Shown in pieces: positions 24,101 to 37,900 of a DNA stretch of 64,000 nucleotides. Location: assembly GCA_013400115.1 (NCBI GenBank), contig VXBP01002355.1, forward strand, positions 1-64,000, read 5' to 3'. Below the pieces are notes generated by a model. It was not told where the DNA came from, ran no database searches, and was given only the letters and a program-made list of their open reading frames with translations. Position 1 is the first letter of the stretch; every line of letters starts with the position of its first letter. The DNA is from Rhinopomastus cyanomelas (taxonomy: Eukaryota; Chordata; Aves; Bucerotiformes; Rhinopomastidae). Both the position numbers and the translations under genes were made by a program.

Positions 24101-26799
24101 ACAGGTGTCATCAAGAAATTACAGCTATCATTTTTCTCACTGGATATCTAACTGTAATCACTGAGCTAGTCAAAAAAACCAGGAGACTAGTACAGACCAA
24201 GCAAAAGACCACTACAATTTCACTGGATGTGCTCAGCAAAGTAAGAAGTGACAAACGGTGAGCATGGTTTTAAGACAAGTTTGCCCAAGTTAGATGGCAG
24301 GAAACTAGCTGTCCTTTCAGCTATCTTTCTTTACCACTGGAGCTGCAATTGCAGTAGTTCAGTCATTTTAAAATAAACATGGTGATGTTTACATAAATGT
24401 AAGTAAACCCAAGTCACAGCACGCCATGCCTTTCACATGTATTAACACACCCCATGTGGTGCTGTGAGGCGCAAGGCCAAATGACTTCAACAACCCAAGA
24501 GACAGCACACAGTTGGCCTAGGGTGCTATTAAGCTAAAAACTGAAATATGTGGAAGCAGAGATTTTCATTTCCTCACTTCTTTTGGCACGTGCACAAATC
24601 ACTGCAACTCAGTAAAGAAGCACCATTTGTTTTCCAGAGTCCTGTTTCTTTACTCAGAGCAGACAAGTAACACTCAACCAGACTGCTACAGATGTGACAC
24701 TAGTTGACAAACCAAGGGAGATGTGGAGCTGACAACCCATAGTTAAGGACAGCTGGTGAGCTTGGTTCTTCCAGCCCACACATTGCATCAGATCACACTG
24801 TGCTTTAGCCCACCAGAACATGCAGCCACAGGAGCTCGCATGAAAACACATCTGTACATGGAAGGGTGCAAGCTGTGGGTACTGTAGGAACTCAGGTGAT
24901 AGAAGCCACATCAGAGGGTTCACATGGGTTTAACTGTGACCAGTGGATTTTATACAATCTTTGATCAAAACGCTCCATTGCCAAAACATTTGTACTGTTC
25001 AAAACTTCTAAGGTATGACAAGCCTTCCACTGAAATTCATGGATCTTGTTGTCAGGTTAAGAGGTTTGAAAACCAAAGCAACCACCTGACCTGCATATTA
25101 AAAACTTCCCATTACTTATGGGTTATCTTGAACAGTACAGTGGTCAGCTGTGTCCCAGCTCAGTACCCCCACAGAGAAAACACTTGGCAAATGTGTGGCA
25201 TGAATGAATTTTCAATAGGGAGGAAAGACAGAGGCTGTAGAGAGGATGGCCCAAACAGCATAACTTTGTCTTTGCACTGTCTTCCAGGCCAGAAATATCT
25301 TGCCTGAGAGAGAGCTGGAGGAGGTAGAAAGCCATACGCTATGCTCCCTTTTAAACAAAACACCAGTAGCCACATACCATACAGGACCTCATCTCCATCT
25401 GCCACTGAGGCACTGTCTTTTTCTCCTTAATGTCTCTTTACCAGTTAAAAAAATAGGTACAGGATGAAGATTAGGGAATGCCAAGATGCTGTCCCACCAT
25501 TTAACCAGGGTTACAGACATCTTCTCGTTATTCCCAAGCCACCCTAAGCCTCAGTGGGAACAGCAGAGGGACAAGTCCCTTTTCCCATCTCCAAGCCAAC
25601 AAGCTTTTCCTTGCTTTGCAAATGCCTGAGAAGACCTATGCACCACATGTTCGCAGGAGCAGCAAACAAATTTTGTTAATGGTTTCTTGATGATCTGACT
25701 GCCCAGAAACAGCACTCATTACTTTCTCAGAATAAGAAGCACCATCTAAGAACTTTTTCTTCATTTATTTTAGGACTTGTTCTCTCACTGCTCTGCTGGG
25801 GTAAGCCATGGCTCTTTTCCCTCCCAAAAGTCTGATTCAGGCTGTAATAACTCTAGATCAGTGTCTGTCTGGGGTATCACCCTGGGCAGAAGTGTGAAGT
25901 TTCCTAGGGTGAAATGATACAATTACTGGCCCAGTGCTCAGTGCTCTCGCTAGGGAAGCTGGCCTCAGGAACAGCAGTGAGTGGCTCATGAGAGAACCTA
26001 CGCATCTTCCAAGGCCACAGGTCTTGTAATATTTCACACTACAGGGGAGAGGAGGAGGTGAGAACAACAGAGGTTCTTATTAAAACTTTATTCTTTTGAA
26101 ACAGCACTCTTTGAAGTGCTCCTAACACTGCACAAAAGAAGCTAAGCTTCATCCTCATTTTACAGAGCAATTATAAGAGTTGCAGGCAAAAGCAGCCCAG
26201 AAGCAGAGTCAAGAAACAGACCCCAGGTCTCCCAGTTTCTGCAGGTCTAATGGTGAGAACAGATTTCTGCCATGGGAACCTTCTCATAAGAACAGATTCT
26301 CCACAAAGGCACTGACGTGTTAGCAGTAATTTTAAAAACATTTCCACCAGCAGCAGTGGATGACTTGAGTGCTGATGTAATTCGCAGGGAAAAGAGATTT
26401 GAAACAGGATCCACAATTCCCTATAAAAGCCTCAGACGTTAGCCTGTGTTACCAGTGCCTTTCCATGAGCATTCAAACCAGTTTCCAAACATCAGTTCAG
26501 AGCTTTTCACACTCAAGCATGTCTTAAGCTGTGTGGCAGATGCTTTCAGGATGTTTTGCACTTGTATGGGATCCTCTAGAGAAAAAGATCTTCAAAGGGA
26601 TAACAGTGTCTACTTGTGATTAAAACCCGAGCTTAGTGTGCTGCTTGAACACAACTGGGTGCATCTTGCACAGCGTATTCTGCATTGAACACTCAGAAGA
26701 AATATTTCTCTTGTCCTGTTAGTTTATGTGAAGTTCAGCATTTTAAATGCTTCTTGACTGAAATACAAGTACCGTGCAGTCAGCAGAGACAGCCTTGGA
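21121..26799. other. Intergenic, no recognised gene
   Basis: Unique sequence, moderately GC-rich near the island and then mixed. No transposon, RNA gene or supported exon is seen. AATAAA hexamers occur (for example 21691) but without a linked coding unit. Confidence 0.55.
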
Positions 26800-27200
26800 C
26801 CGCCTACAGCTCAAGTCCTATGAGGAGCAGCTGAGGAAACAAGTTGCTTAGCCTGGAGAAAAGGAGACTCAGGGGAGACCTTAAGGCTCTCCACAACTAA
26901 CTGTTGGGAGGTGGTAGTTGGTTTGTTCTCTCAAGTAGCAAGTGATAGGACAAGAGGAAATCGCCTCAAATTATACCAGGGAAGGTTCAGGTTTTTGAAG
27001 AATTTCTTCACTGAAAAAGTTCAGTCAGATATTGGAACAGTCTGCCCATGGAGGTGGTAGAGTCATGACCCCTGGAATTATTTGTAAGACATATAGTGCT
27101 GAGGGACATAATTTAGCGGTGACCTGGCAGTGCTGGGTCAATGGTTGGACTCTATGATCTTAAAAAGTCACTTCCAACCAAAATGATTGTGTGATTCTCT
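26800..27200 (+). repeat. CR1 LINE, 5'-truncated, diverged copy
   Basis: The CR1 3' region is recognisable by blocks such as GGAGCAGCTGAGG, GCCTGGAGAAAAGGAGACTC, GTGATAGGACAAGAGGAAAT and GGTTGGACTCTATGATCTTA. The ORF2 end is broken by frameshifts. It ends in a short GATTGTGTGATTCT tail. Confidence 0.9.
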
Positions 27201-30200
27201 GACTGTTGAGAAACAGCCATTCTTGCTCTACACATCACATTCCAAGGGTACAAGGAACCACAGCAAATGTCCTCTAGTTTTCCATTGGTGCTGGTTGCTG
27301 GAGTGGCTACGCAACGGTTAGCTCGCAGCAGAGGTTACAGTTCCCAGATTGTACAGCAAGTCCTCAGGGAAGCCCAAGTCACATTGAATGGTCAGTGCTG
27401 AATGCACTGGGACATTTACAACTCTCCCTTTCCGTGCTGCACCGAGTGCTGCGCTGCTACAGCAGAAGCTTAGGCCCCTCACTGTTATGAACAGTGTGTT
27501 GAAAATCGACCCAATGCACGTTGTAGAAGAAGTGGCCAATGCTTCTACGCATTTAAGTATCAGGTGTCATTTCTTTATGAGCTACAGGACAGTAAAACTT
27601 TGGTAGTAAGTAACCTGCAGATTACTCCTCTCTTGCCCTTCCATAAAATATGCAACATTGCAATAACCCTTGCAAAGGGTCTCTGTGTCGTACCCCATCC
27701 ACCCCAAGGTTATCCGAGTCCAGTCAGACCCCCACATGCCCCACAGAGCTGGCTTCCTGAGAGATTTGGGGGGCTATTAGCAGCATGAATGTTCACATGA
27801 TGGGCTGTTAAGAGAGCAAAGCATGAATATTTGTTTAATTAGCAGAACTGCTCAGGGGAGAAAAGCGGGAAGTTTCTTGCAGATGTAACTATTCAGACCA
27901 AGTATTAGAAGACCATAAAAGCTGCCACCACCGCTTAAACCAAAATAACAACAGCATGAACGCGAGAAGATGGGCGATAGGTTTCCCATATAAACTACAG
28001 AGTTTGGCACCTAATGGAGGAACAAAGGTCAGAAAAAATTCCAGTGGGAATTTCTGCACTACTTTAAAACTAGAAGTGCTGCCTGTTGCCAGTGGCCTTT
28101 TGTGTAGTTTTCACTATGTTCATATGGTAGCTATTCATTGTTGGGTAATTATCTTGTTTTATTTTTCTATTTTGATTGAATAAATCAAACTAATAAAAAT
28201 CCAGCCCATGATTGCCATGGGAACACTCCAACAAGGACAGATGCAGTATATAGCTGAGAGGAAAGAAAACAGGCTTCAACTTTATTAAATTACACAGCAG
28301 GCAAGCAATACAACTTAACACGAACAGCTACTGCAGGCTCCGCACTAACCGTCTAGAAAGCTCAGTGAGTAACTTTAAAGCCCCTCACGGTGCCACACTG
28401 AGTTTCTGCGAGGGCACATACTCCAGAACGTGGTCTTTCTTGTCCACCCTGCCTCCCCCACAAAGGGAGCCCCACAAATCATGTAATTTTCCCACCCATT
28501 AAACTTGCCAGGTACTTTCCCCCCCCTTCCCTAAATCCAGTAGATCTGTATTGAATCCTTGCTTTGGCTAACCCAGAAATTGCATTGAAAATTTAGGCGT
28601 AGCTAATACATTTAGAGTATTTCAAACAGTTTCTGAAAGTGGAAATCAAATCAGTTGCAAACAAATCTAAATTGTTGTTCAGCTTAACTTGGTCACTGTC
28701 TCTGCAAAGATGGATGACAAGAGACAGGAAAATAGAAAGCGGAGAGGAGAGAGATTAAAGTTATAAAGGGCCTACAAAGCTCAAAGCAATTTTCTCCTTA
28801 ATTTCCTCATATTTAAGGTAATGCCACCGAGAGAAAGCCAGCAAAAAGAATTACCTGCACTGCCCAGACTGTGTTTGTAAAAGGAAGTCTCGTCACTCCT
28901 GATCCTTTGTACTGCTGGCAATGAAGGTTGTCTCTCTGGACCCTCAGGTAGAGAAGGTGCCAGGCATTTGATTAGGGAAGATCACAGTCTCCTAGAGTCC
29001 CCCAGCTGGGAGCCATCTGTGAGGAACCCACTCAGTGCAGGTCAGCGTGTCTACTGTGATGCCTTCCCACCTGTGAGAGTGCTGTGATTATCTTCCCTGC
29101 TAATATCCTCTTTAATTTGTCCCAGCAGCACTGACAAGACCCCTTATCACCGGGTCTCCTTTCAGTGGGCATCCTGAAACAATCTAAAATCTCTATTCTT
29201 TATTCTTTGTCCTTTTCTGGTGACAGTTTATCAGGAGTCGGTGCTGTGATTAAACAATACCTATACTGAGCATTTAGCAGAACAAAAAACAGCATGCATT
29301 TGCTTTGCTTCATCTATCCATACTCTGCCTGCTTCTGGGATGATTCACTATTTCATTTCCAGTACCAGCCAGTATCATATCTGTTTCCTTGCCAGAGAGA
29401 TATCCTGGCTCAGACTGGAAGAACTGCTGCACTAGGTGTGCAGCTTCAAAACAGGCAGACCCTGACCTTTCTTGCTAAGGTTATTTAAGCCACCAGTGGG
29501 TGATACCTCCTGTGACACTGTTCATCCAGGACAGCCTTGCAGCTTCCACCCACACTCTCTTGCAACATCTCCAGGACAAAGCTTGGCTTTGTCCCCAGTA
29601 TTTTTGTCTTATCTACTCTACCTGTAGGAAAGCCTATGTGGTACCATTGCTCCCATCATCCCTGCCCCCATGGACACAAATACACATAGGTGCATTTAGA
29701 TGAGCCTCCCTCAGCTACAGGAACAGTGCTTTCTTTCTTTAAACACAATCAATCTGCTATTGGTGATGTATTGTTCCTGTTGCACTTCTCTGCAGTTTGT
29801 GTTCTCAGTCCCCACTCCGTAGCACACAAGTTGTGCCACTGATGCAAGTGGAGAAGGCTTGTGGTTGTCATGCACTGCAACAAGCTTTTAATGAAGAAAC
29901 AAATGCAGCTCCAACTCAGAAAGGGTTGTATTCACTTCTGTGCTTCGTGCTGAGGCACTCAGTTACAGCTGTGGCTTCCAATTCCAGCCTATTTAGGATG
30001 TTGCCTCTCATTTCCTACTCTGTGAAGCAGTTGAACAAAGACTGAAGAGTGATATCATTATTGCTAACCAGACTGTTCATTCTCCATTGCAGTGCAGAAA
30101 CACACGGTTGCAGATGAATGGAGCACTGCCTGATTTACCTTTACCACACCACATTAAGTCCTCACAGCATCTAAACTCCACTTTTTCTGATCAAATCTAG

Positions 30201-31696
30201 TCAATTTAAAGTAACGAGTCAGTTGTTTCCTTTCTGCCTAACACTGTAAAGAGTATTTAAACCTTGAGGCTGAATTACTGATGAGTGCCATTTGTTAGCA
30301 AAACAAATTTGTCCTGAGCTTGAGGTTTTGTTGAGCCTCGTAATGGCCAGCTAGCAATCAGAAATGAGACATCATGGTTCTAAGTGAAAAAACTTTTCTC
30401 ATTTATGCATAGGGCTGTGACAAACACTTCCATATAAAACTGTTGTTTTGTAATTAGTATGTCAAGGTCAGTATGATTTACATTGCTAAAGTCTGTCTGT
30501 AGAAGAAAATGTGACGCTGTAGTTTGTCTCAAAATCAAGGTAATGAAATGGTCCCTAGCAGCAACTTGATGATTATGTGGCAAGGTGTGTGTTTCTAACA
30601 CAAATTTAGCTGAAAACCGTGGCTGACTAATACATGGGGAACCTCAGGAAGGTGCTCAATTTCATCATTGCAGCATTTGGTTCCAGCGAGAACTGTCCAC
30701 TACATCAAGATGTTTGCGAAGAAGCAACTCCTACCACAGAAAAGCCAAAATAAAAGCCTGTGTTAAAGCACTGTCAGAACTGAGGAAGTGCTGACCTGAA
30801 ACCTAACGTTACAATGATTCCTAACTGGGAACCAAGCTTGTTTCAGCACTGAGCTCTGCAAGTCCACATCTGGGTCCAATCAGACAGCTCCAGCCCATTT
30901 CCAAGGACAGGCAATCTAAAAAGCATGTGGTGTGCCAGGGAAACAAACCACAGACGTTTGTTGTGCTCTTGTGCCCTTAGCAATTGTTTTAATGGGTTGG
31001 AGCTCCTAGGAGACCATTTGACTGCTGCTCGTGTCTATAATGTTCTCTTATAATGCTGACTGTGCAGAAGCCTGAAGCTGTCAACAGTCTGCTTCCAGTG
31101 TTATTTCAAGGAAAGAAAAGTGAAGTGACATCTGATCTGTTGAGAGAGGAAGGGTGGTGGTGGTGTATTTTTAAAATATGAAGCAACAACTAAAATCTGT
31201 ATGGAATCAATATTTCGATCAATACCTTCTCCCCCTTTGAAAAGCACAGCTTGGTCTGAAACAGGTTTCTTCTTTTCTGTTGCAACAACTATGCATTAGA
31301 AAGACTAGTACTTACTTTGCCAAGACCGCATTGTCAGTGCTTTGAGACTCTGCAATAATGATTATTGTGCAGTGCTGCATTTTAATAATTCATTAAACAA
31401 TTGAACATTAGGATCTCTACAGCTAGGTAAATACTTGGTGAAACTCCAGCCTTGGAAAGCTCTTCATTTCAGTAGAACTGTCTCTGCAGAAAGCAGCCTT
31501 CTGAAACTGCTGCTTGCCTTCACAAGAAGCAGCCAGGGCTGCTGCTCATCTCTTCTGGTCTGTGCAGAGGGAGGACAATATTTGTGAGTATTATAATCAT
31601 GTTAGAACCACAGTTAAGTGATCTTTTTCTGCATGTTGTACTGTGCAAATTGAAAGGTCCATCCATTATGCGTTGGGCATCATGCTCTTTCCCTTT
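27201..31696. other. Intergenic, no recognised gene
   Basis: Unique sequence with AT-rich blocks (for example 27800-28200 and 29220-29290) of the style seen in conserved non-coding DNA. None can be confirmed without alignment. No repeat family or exon is recognised. Confidence 0.5.
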
Positions 31697-32814
31697 ATCA
31701 CAGTATCACAGTAATTATAAGGTTGGAAAAGTCTTTAAAGATCATCCAGTCTGACCTAAATCCAAATAAACCCAGCAAACCTAACATCTAACATCTAGAT
31801 CATGCCACTCAGCACCTCATCCAGCCTAGCCTTGAACACCTCCAGGGACAGCGACTCAACCACCTCTCTGGGCAGCCCATTCCAAAACCGGATCACTCTT
31901 TCAGTGAGAAATCTTTTCCCAATGTCAAGTCTAAACCTCCCCTGATGGAGCTTAAGACTATGACCCCTTGTCCTGTCTCCAGTGGCCAGGGAGAAAAGAC
32001 CAAACCCTGCCTGACTACAGCCACCTTTCAGATAGTTATAGACAGCGACAAGGTCGCCTCTGATCCTCCTCTTTTCCAGGCTAAACAAACCCAGCTCCCT
32101 CAGCCTCTCCTCACAGGGCTAATCTTCCAACCCCTTTACTATTTGAGTTGCCCTTCTCTGGACCCGTTCCAGCACCTCGACATCCCTCTTAAACTGAGGG
32201 GCCCAGAACTGAACACAATACTCCAGGTGTGGTCTAACCAGTGCCAAATACAGGGGAAGGATAACCTCCCTTGACCTGCTGGCCACACCATTCTTGATGC
32301 AGGCCAGGATGCCACTGGCCCTCTTGGCCACCTGGGCACACTGCTGACTCATGTTAAGTTTGCAATCCACTAACACCCCAAGTCTCTCTCTACCTGAGAA
32401 CTCTCTAAGAACTCCATTCCCAGCCTAGAGTTCTGCCTGGGATTGTTATAACCAAAATGCAGAACCCGACACTTAGACTTGTTAAAACTCATCCTATTGG
32501 AGTCTGCCCATCTCTCCAGTCTGTCCAGATCCCTCTGCAGGGCCCTCCTACCCTCTAACAGATCAACATGGGCTCCAAGCTTGGTGTCACCTGCAAACTT
32601 ACTCATGATGGACTCCATCCCATCATCAATAAAGCTGTTGAACAGGACCGGACCTAACACCGACCCTTGGGGGACACCACTAGTAACTGGTCGCCAGCTA
32701 GATGCGACATCATTTACTACCACTCTCTGGGCTCGTCCATCCAACCAGTTCCTGACCCAGCACAGAACATTCCTGTCAAAGCCCCTTGCTGCCATCTTTG
32801 CCTGGAAAGTCATT
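31697..32814 (-). repeat. CR1 LINE, about 1.1 kb with part of the reverse transcriptase
   Basis: The tail on the plus strand is ATCACAGTATCACAGTAAT. The minus strand reads from the RT domain (GVPQGSVLGPVLFN, then KFAGDTKLG) to the ORF2 end (LFSLEKRRIRGDL, LKGGCSQAG). It is the same subfamily as the copy at 2524-2914. It is 5'-truncated near 32814, inside the RT domain. Confidence 0.95.
32370..32813 (-). pseudogene. CR1 ORF2 reverse transcriptase fragment, inactive
   Basis: The 147-residue open stretch starts in the RT palm (MTFQAKMAARGFDRNVLCW). It contains the GVPQGSVLGP motif. The catalytic box, normally FADD in CR1, reads FAGD, so one of the two metal-binding aspartates is replaced by glycine. 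The frame then stops after VERDLGC at a G-run where one base appears to be missing relative to CR1. The reading continues in another frame (32119-32376, VDCKLNMSQQCAQVAKRASG). The copy is dead. Confidence 0.85.
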
Positions 32815-33611
32815 AAAATAACATTTGGAACTGGAACCTAGACAATTGCCAACAAGGAACACCTACCTGCCTGTCCAAGCAGGAGTGGCATCATAGCATT
32901 TCCTTTGTGAAATAAAAGGAAATTCACAGGAACTTAGTTAGAACAGAGAATATGTACACTGGTGCAAGGTATTAACTGTATTCAAGATTCCCTAGTTCTT
33001 ATATTCAAAAGCTGAAATGCAGAGAAGGAAACAACTGCCCTACCTCTTTGAGAGGAAACACAGATGGTAAGTGAGAGAGGCTTTGTAAAGGGCACCAATA
33101 AAGGATGAGTGGATCAGGAGAAGAAAGCCTCATGACAGTGAAGAAACACAACTTTTTTTCAGGAATGAGTAGAGCCCTCCAGAGAACAAAAGAACTAGAC
33201 AAAATTAAAAGAGAAAATAGAGGGCAGGATTAAAACAAAGAAGTGTGATTACTCAAGGACATAGGTTTCAAGGGAAGAAGAGTTAGAGAACACGTTGCAT
33301 AGGCTAGAAAGTGCACTAGTGAAGGCTGTCAAACAGAGACGTCAATTCTGTTAAAGTATTTTGTTAGTATTGTACAGCTGGACCAACATACGACACACAA
33401 ATTCCTGGATCTCCTAGTCACTGGGAATGTTACAGACAACTTGAACAACATGAGGGTTTCACTTACTGTTTTGCCCTAAACACAACGCTTCTTGGTCATT
33501 GAGTGCAAAATTGCAAACTCTCAGAAAATTAATTGGAAGGTTTTCTCTTGCTATGGATACAAACCGTGGTTCAGTTCTTATACAAATACAACAACACAGA
33601 GGCTTATTACT
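32815..33611. other. Intergenic, no recognised gene
   Basis: Unique AT-rich sequence between a CR1 copy and the GC-rich LTR-like unit. Nothing is recognised in it. Confidence 0.5.
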
Positions 33612-34927
33612 TGTAGCGGGTTGAAACTAAGTAAATGCTTTGCAGTTAGGTCTTGATGACATCTTGGATAAATTTGCCAGACAATGAATAGCTTAGGGAT
33701 ACTGGAAAGAAATTTATTAACTCAATAGCTGTATACAGAAAAGAAGATAAGAAAAGAAAGAAAAAAACCCAAGCAAGTTGGTGCACTCAAACTAGAAACT
33801 GTGTCACAAATGCCATTACACTGTCTGAGAAAAACACAATGGAAGGTCACTATCATTTGGGCCTTGGGTCACATCAGAGACCTGGAAAACAAAAGCATGC
33901 TAATCAGAGACGAGTGCCACCACCCTCTCCCTTAACGCCCAAATCGCACCCCCGGTGCAGGCAACATGCATTCCCAACAAAGAATCCAGTCTCTGTCTTT
34001 CAGATCAAAGATTTAAGGATTCTCAAGTCCTTCTGCTTTCTTCAACTATGCATAAAGGAGTTCTCCCCAAAGCTTAAAGCACCCCCAGTCTTCCTCAGCA
34101 GCAGAAAATGACAAACAGCTTCTCTTCCTGCTGACCAGTCTCTCCAAAATGGCAGCGATCAGTCACACAGCCCCAGTCATGTGTGGGATCTAGGATGGAG
34201 ACTGATTGCGTGGCTGTATCAACAGGGCAATCCCCACACTCTGCACTTGACAGAGAGGGTTCCCAAGACCCTCTCCTCTCTTCTCTCCTCCTGTCTCCAG
34301 GGAGTTGCACTCCTCCGGGCCAGGGAGAGCTGCGCAAACCTGAATGTCTCCTTTCCTGCGGCAGCGGCGCCACTGGACAGCCCTTGGCAAAAAATCACAG
34401 CTGACACCAGGCCAGGGAGAGCTATAGGTGCATCTCCAAACCGCAGCAAATCGGCACCACTGGAAGCTGCGACAAAATCACAGCTGGCATTTTGGCCGGG
34501 GGGAGCTACGCAAACCAGTGCGTCTGCTTTTCCCGCGGCAGCAGCGGCAGCAATGGAAAACCGCATTCCCCACCCCCCCACCCACTGTTCCGGGAACGGG
34601 CGGTGGGGGGTGCCGCTCAACTGAGAGCCCGCAGCCCGAGAGAGAGCAAATGGCCCCCTATGCTCTTTATAGGCTGACCTAGACATGCACTTCCGGGGCA
34701 GGTCCTGGGACAGTGACACCCACCCCCAGGACACGTTCCTGGTGGGGGAGGGGTCCTCTAAAAGCAACACAACAACTTTCCTTTTGTTCTTCATGAAAGC
34801 ACAACTTCTGCACATCTGAAAATTCCATTTTCAAACTGCAATGTTACTCTATTCGCTGCCTTCAAAGTTCGCATACTTGCCTTTGACAATACCCTACTAA
34901 AATCTGGGTGAGGCCGTCTGCTCTACA
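33612..34927 (-). mobile_element. Candidate solo LTR or promoter unit (about 1.3 kb)
   Basis: The stretch begins TGTAGCGGGTTGAAAC and ends GCTCTACA, so it has TG...CA ends with a shared TGTAG/CTACA terminal inverted repeat. The TGTAGCGGGTTGA start resembles known avian endogenous-retrovirus LTR ends. On the minus strand there is a TATA box (CCTATAAAGAGC, 34671-34661) and an AATAAA at 33718-33713. The middle (about 34315-34560) contains three degenerate GC-rich units of 80-90 bp, sharing GCCAGGGAGAGCT-like and AAAATCACAGCTG-like blocks. No target-site duplication is evident and no retroviral genes flank it. It could instead be a TATA promoter with a first exon of an unknown transcript. The open frame at 34219-34815 on the minus strand is judged spurious. 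Confidence 0.35.
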
Positions 34928-37900
34928 TAGAGTGGAACAGATAATACAAAGAACATTTTCTAATCTGCTAAATCATGTAGCCTAAGGATCTCTACTGTCA
35001 TGCATGCAGTGCTGTACAGCCCTCAAAAAGTAAGATTAGATGGAATATTATCAGAACTGGAATCACTAATGTATCACTAGAAAATTAAAGAACAACAAAA
35101 CTACTAAACAGGAAATGGATGACTGCCTACAATGAATCAAAGCTTAATAAGGCTTTCAAACTGTGGGGTTTTATTTATAGCAGGGAACTGACTAGGCTAA
35201 TATTTCTCATTCAAATTTACATAAATATGTTCTTTGCTGTCTGCTAGGTCAGACAGAGCCCTTGTAGGTGCAGACAAAATTCCTCTGGCTTCTGAGAAGT
35301 CAGAGTAACCAAGATTTTGAGGAATGTGTTGCTCTGACAAACAGCAGAATCAAAAGCACTCTGTGACAGGTAGAAATTTTGCATTTCCAGTAGTGAGGCC
35401 TCTGTTAAATAAAATCCCTAAAGGCAATGAAGAACGTGTGCGGAAGGAAAATGAAGTGTGTTGATTTATCCTTCTCCCCCCCCCCAAAAAAAAATTCTCT
35501 TCTAACCACAAAGTACAATGAAACACAAGTTAAGATAAAAGGCAGAAGGAAAAGACTTACAATGTAGGGGGCCATACAGTAAAGCCACAGTGATTTATGC
35601 ATGTTTTTGCCACAGGATAGCCCAGAAAAGAAACGCTTTCAGATAACTCAGCTGGTCAGTAATTTATCAAGGACTCAGTTCCTCTGACCTGTTCAAAAGT
35701 AGCAGCTGCTCAAGTAATGCCATTAAGATGCACTGAATTAGAGCACGGGAGCCACACTGAGTCTGTGCCTGATTCACTTGGCTTCTCTGAAAAACCTGGC
35801 CTAGCTGCCCAACTACTTGCAAAAATTACCTCAGTTTTTACCTTTTTTCTAAGTGTATCAAACTATGAATTCTGCTTTTTGGCTGGTGCCTTTTATAAAT
35901 TAACGAAAATATGACTGACCTTAATGAGCTTCCTGTTCCTTCATGCTTCGTGACTCCTGTTTCTCATGGATGAAATTCTTAGTACAAATTAACGGATCAT
36001 CTGTGGAAACAAAGATAAAGCAAGATACTATTTAAAGTGGATAAAGGTATCAGGAATTGGTCCTAAGTTTAATTTGACCAGCGTTTAAAACACATTTAAA
36101 TTAGTACAACTAACTCTGATCATTTCAGGATGCCTATCCTGCATCAGTTCTTTATTTGTATCCCAGACATTTAGCAGGAGTCACTTTATCTTGAAGACTG
36201 ATGGAATTAAATTCATAGATTTGGAATGAGAAATGCCAAAACCCCCATAGTTTACTAGAAAGTTGGTCCTTTCCTCAGTATCACCTTCCCTTCTGATAGA
36301 TCTTCCTTTATTCTGGTGTATATGGCTGAAGAGCATATTAGTTGAGCTTGCTGCAGTCCTCGTCAACATTTCATTTGGCTTGTTTGTATTATTGTATCTG
36401 CAAAACAGCAACAGTGTGCCTGGGATCCTGCATTCAGATGTGGGAACTGGATCCCAGCTCCTACGCATTCAAGGGGAATACTTCTGCATTTGTGCTTGCT
36501 GTAGGTTGAAGGCCTTAGGGATACCTGCAGTCTCTTTACCAAGTGAGCTAATGAAAGTACCTTTCTTTCATCAAGAAGTCTTTTCAAGAACAGCTTAAAG
36601 ATGCGCTCTTTTTCATGCAAAATTCTCACAGGTTAACTCTATTGATCACAGCTGAGACAAGACAACTGCCAAGTCTAATTAGAGTAATTCTTGAACAGGT
36701 ATTCTTCTAGTCTGTTCTTCCTCCTCCATACAGACATGTTGTATTGGCACATGTCCCTGTGTGATGTGTAGTGCTTATAAACTACTCCATCAAAAGAAAA
36801 TCTAAAAGCTTGACCCCAACCAAAACACTCATATTGGAATAAAGGTTATGAGTTAACTCAGTTTCAAAGCACAAGTCCTAATAATATGTTCCTCTTCAAT
36901 GCTCTAAAGTCATCTGCGATCTTTTGAAAGTCTTTCCAGACATAAATGAATAGGTGGTGTAACCATCACACATCCCAAAGAGAAACTACAACCCTACTCC
37001 AGTGAGAGTGCATGTTGTGGGCTGCAAACAACCTGTCCAGGACAGAGCTGGTGTTTTTCAAGCATCAAGAAGTATCTTTCAAATGAATAAAGAGCCGAGA
37101 GACCACGCACACCATAGAGCGTCCTGTTTTCTGTTTGTTCAGAAATGGTGTAAATTGCTTTCCTTATGCTTTTAATCAGCTAGTGGGGTTCCTACAGGCT
37201 TTCTGGTTTTAGCTTTTTCCATCTCTGTATTTATGTGTTCCTGCTTCACTAACTTTATTGTTAGTGAAGTTTTTCACCATTTCTTTCCCTTTTTCTGTCC
37301 CCTTTTCATACAACAATAAATATTATTCAATTCAACAAATGCATACAAATGGTTTCCATTAGAATTTTAATCTACTCTCAAAATGAAAGAAAAGCCTGTA
37401 TAAATCTTTTTATATTACTCAAACATAAATTCAGACAAGGACATCTCCACCTCGGCTGAGGGTTGAGCTGGGCAGTTCACAGCCTGCTGTCCTCCTTCAT
37501 AAATTAATTGAGGTCTCTAGCTGCTGTACATGAACAGTGCATCCTGCAAAAGATAATACCTGTCAAGATGGCAGATTAGTTTCCATCAGAGTTTGCAAAA
37601 GTCAGAGTGCACAATGCTTTCATAATGTCTATGAGTGTGGCTTCTCTACTGGAAAGAAATGTGTGTTTTGTTCTGTTGGGCCAAGACTTGCAGAAAGCAA
37701 TTTTCCTCCATGCTCCAGCTATGACAAACCTACTGAAAAATGTCATTTCATGACTTCTTTCATTCAGTCACCTTTTTACTGACAAATATATATTCTTTCT
37801 GCTCCATGTGTAGGCGCCAACTGTGACATTTAATGGCCAAGGTAGGTTAATCACATATATTGCAAGCTATACTGCATTCACTTCCACTTCTCCATTATAA

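Noticed and set aside
34219..34815. A 198-residue minus-strand open frame as a protein gene
   Set aside because: It lies in GC-rich, partly tandemly repeated DNA where long open frames occur by chance. The translation is alanine- and serine-rich with no recognisable domain, and overlapping frames are open too.
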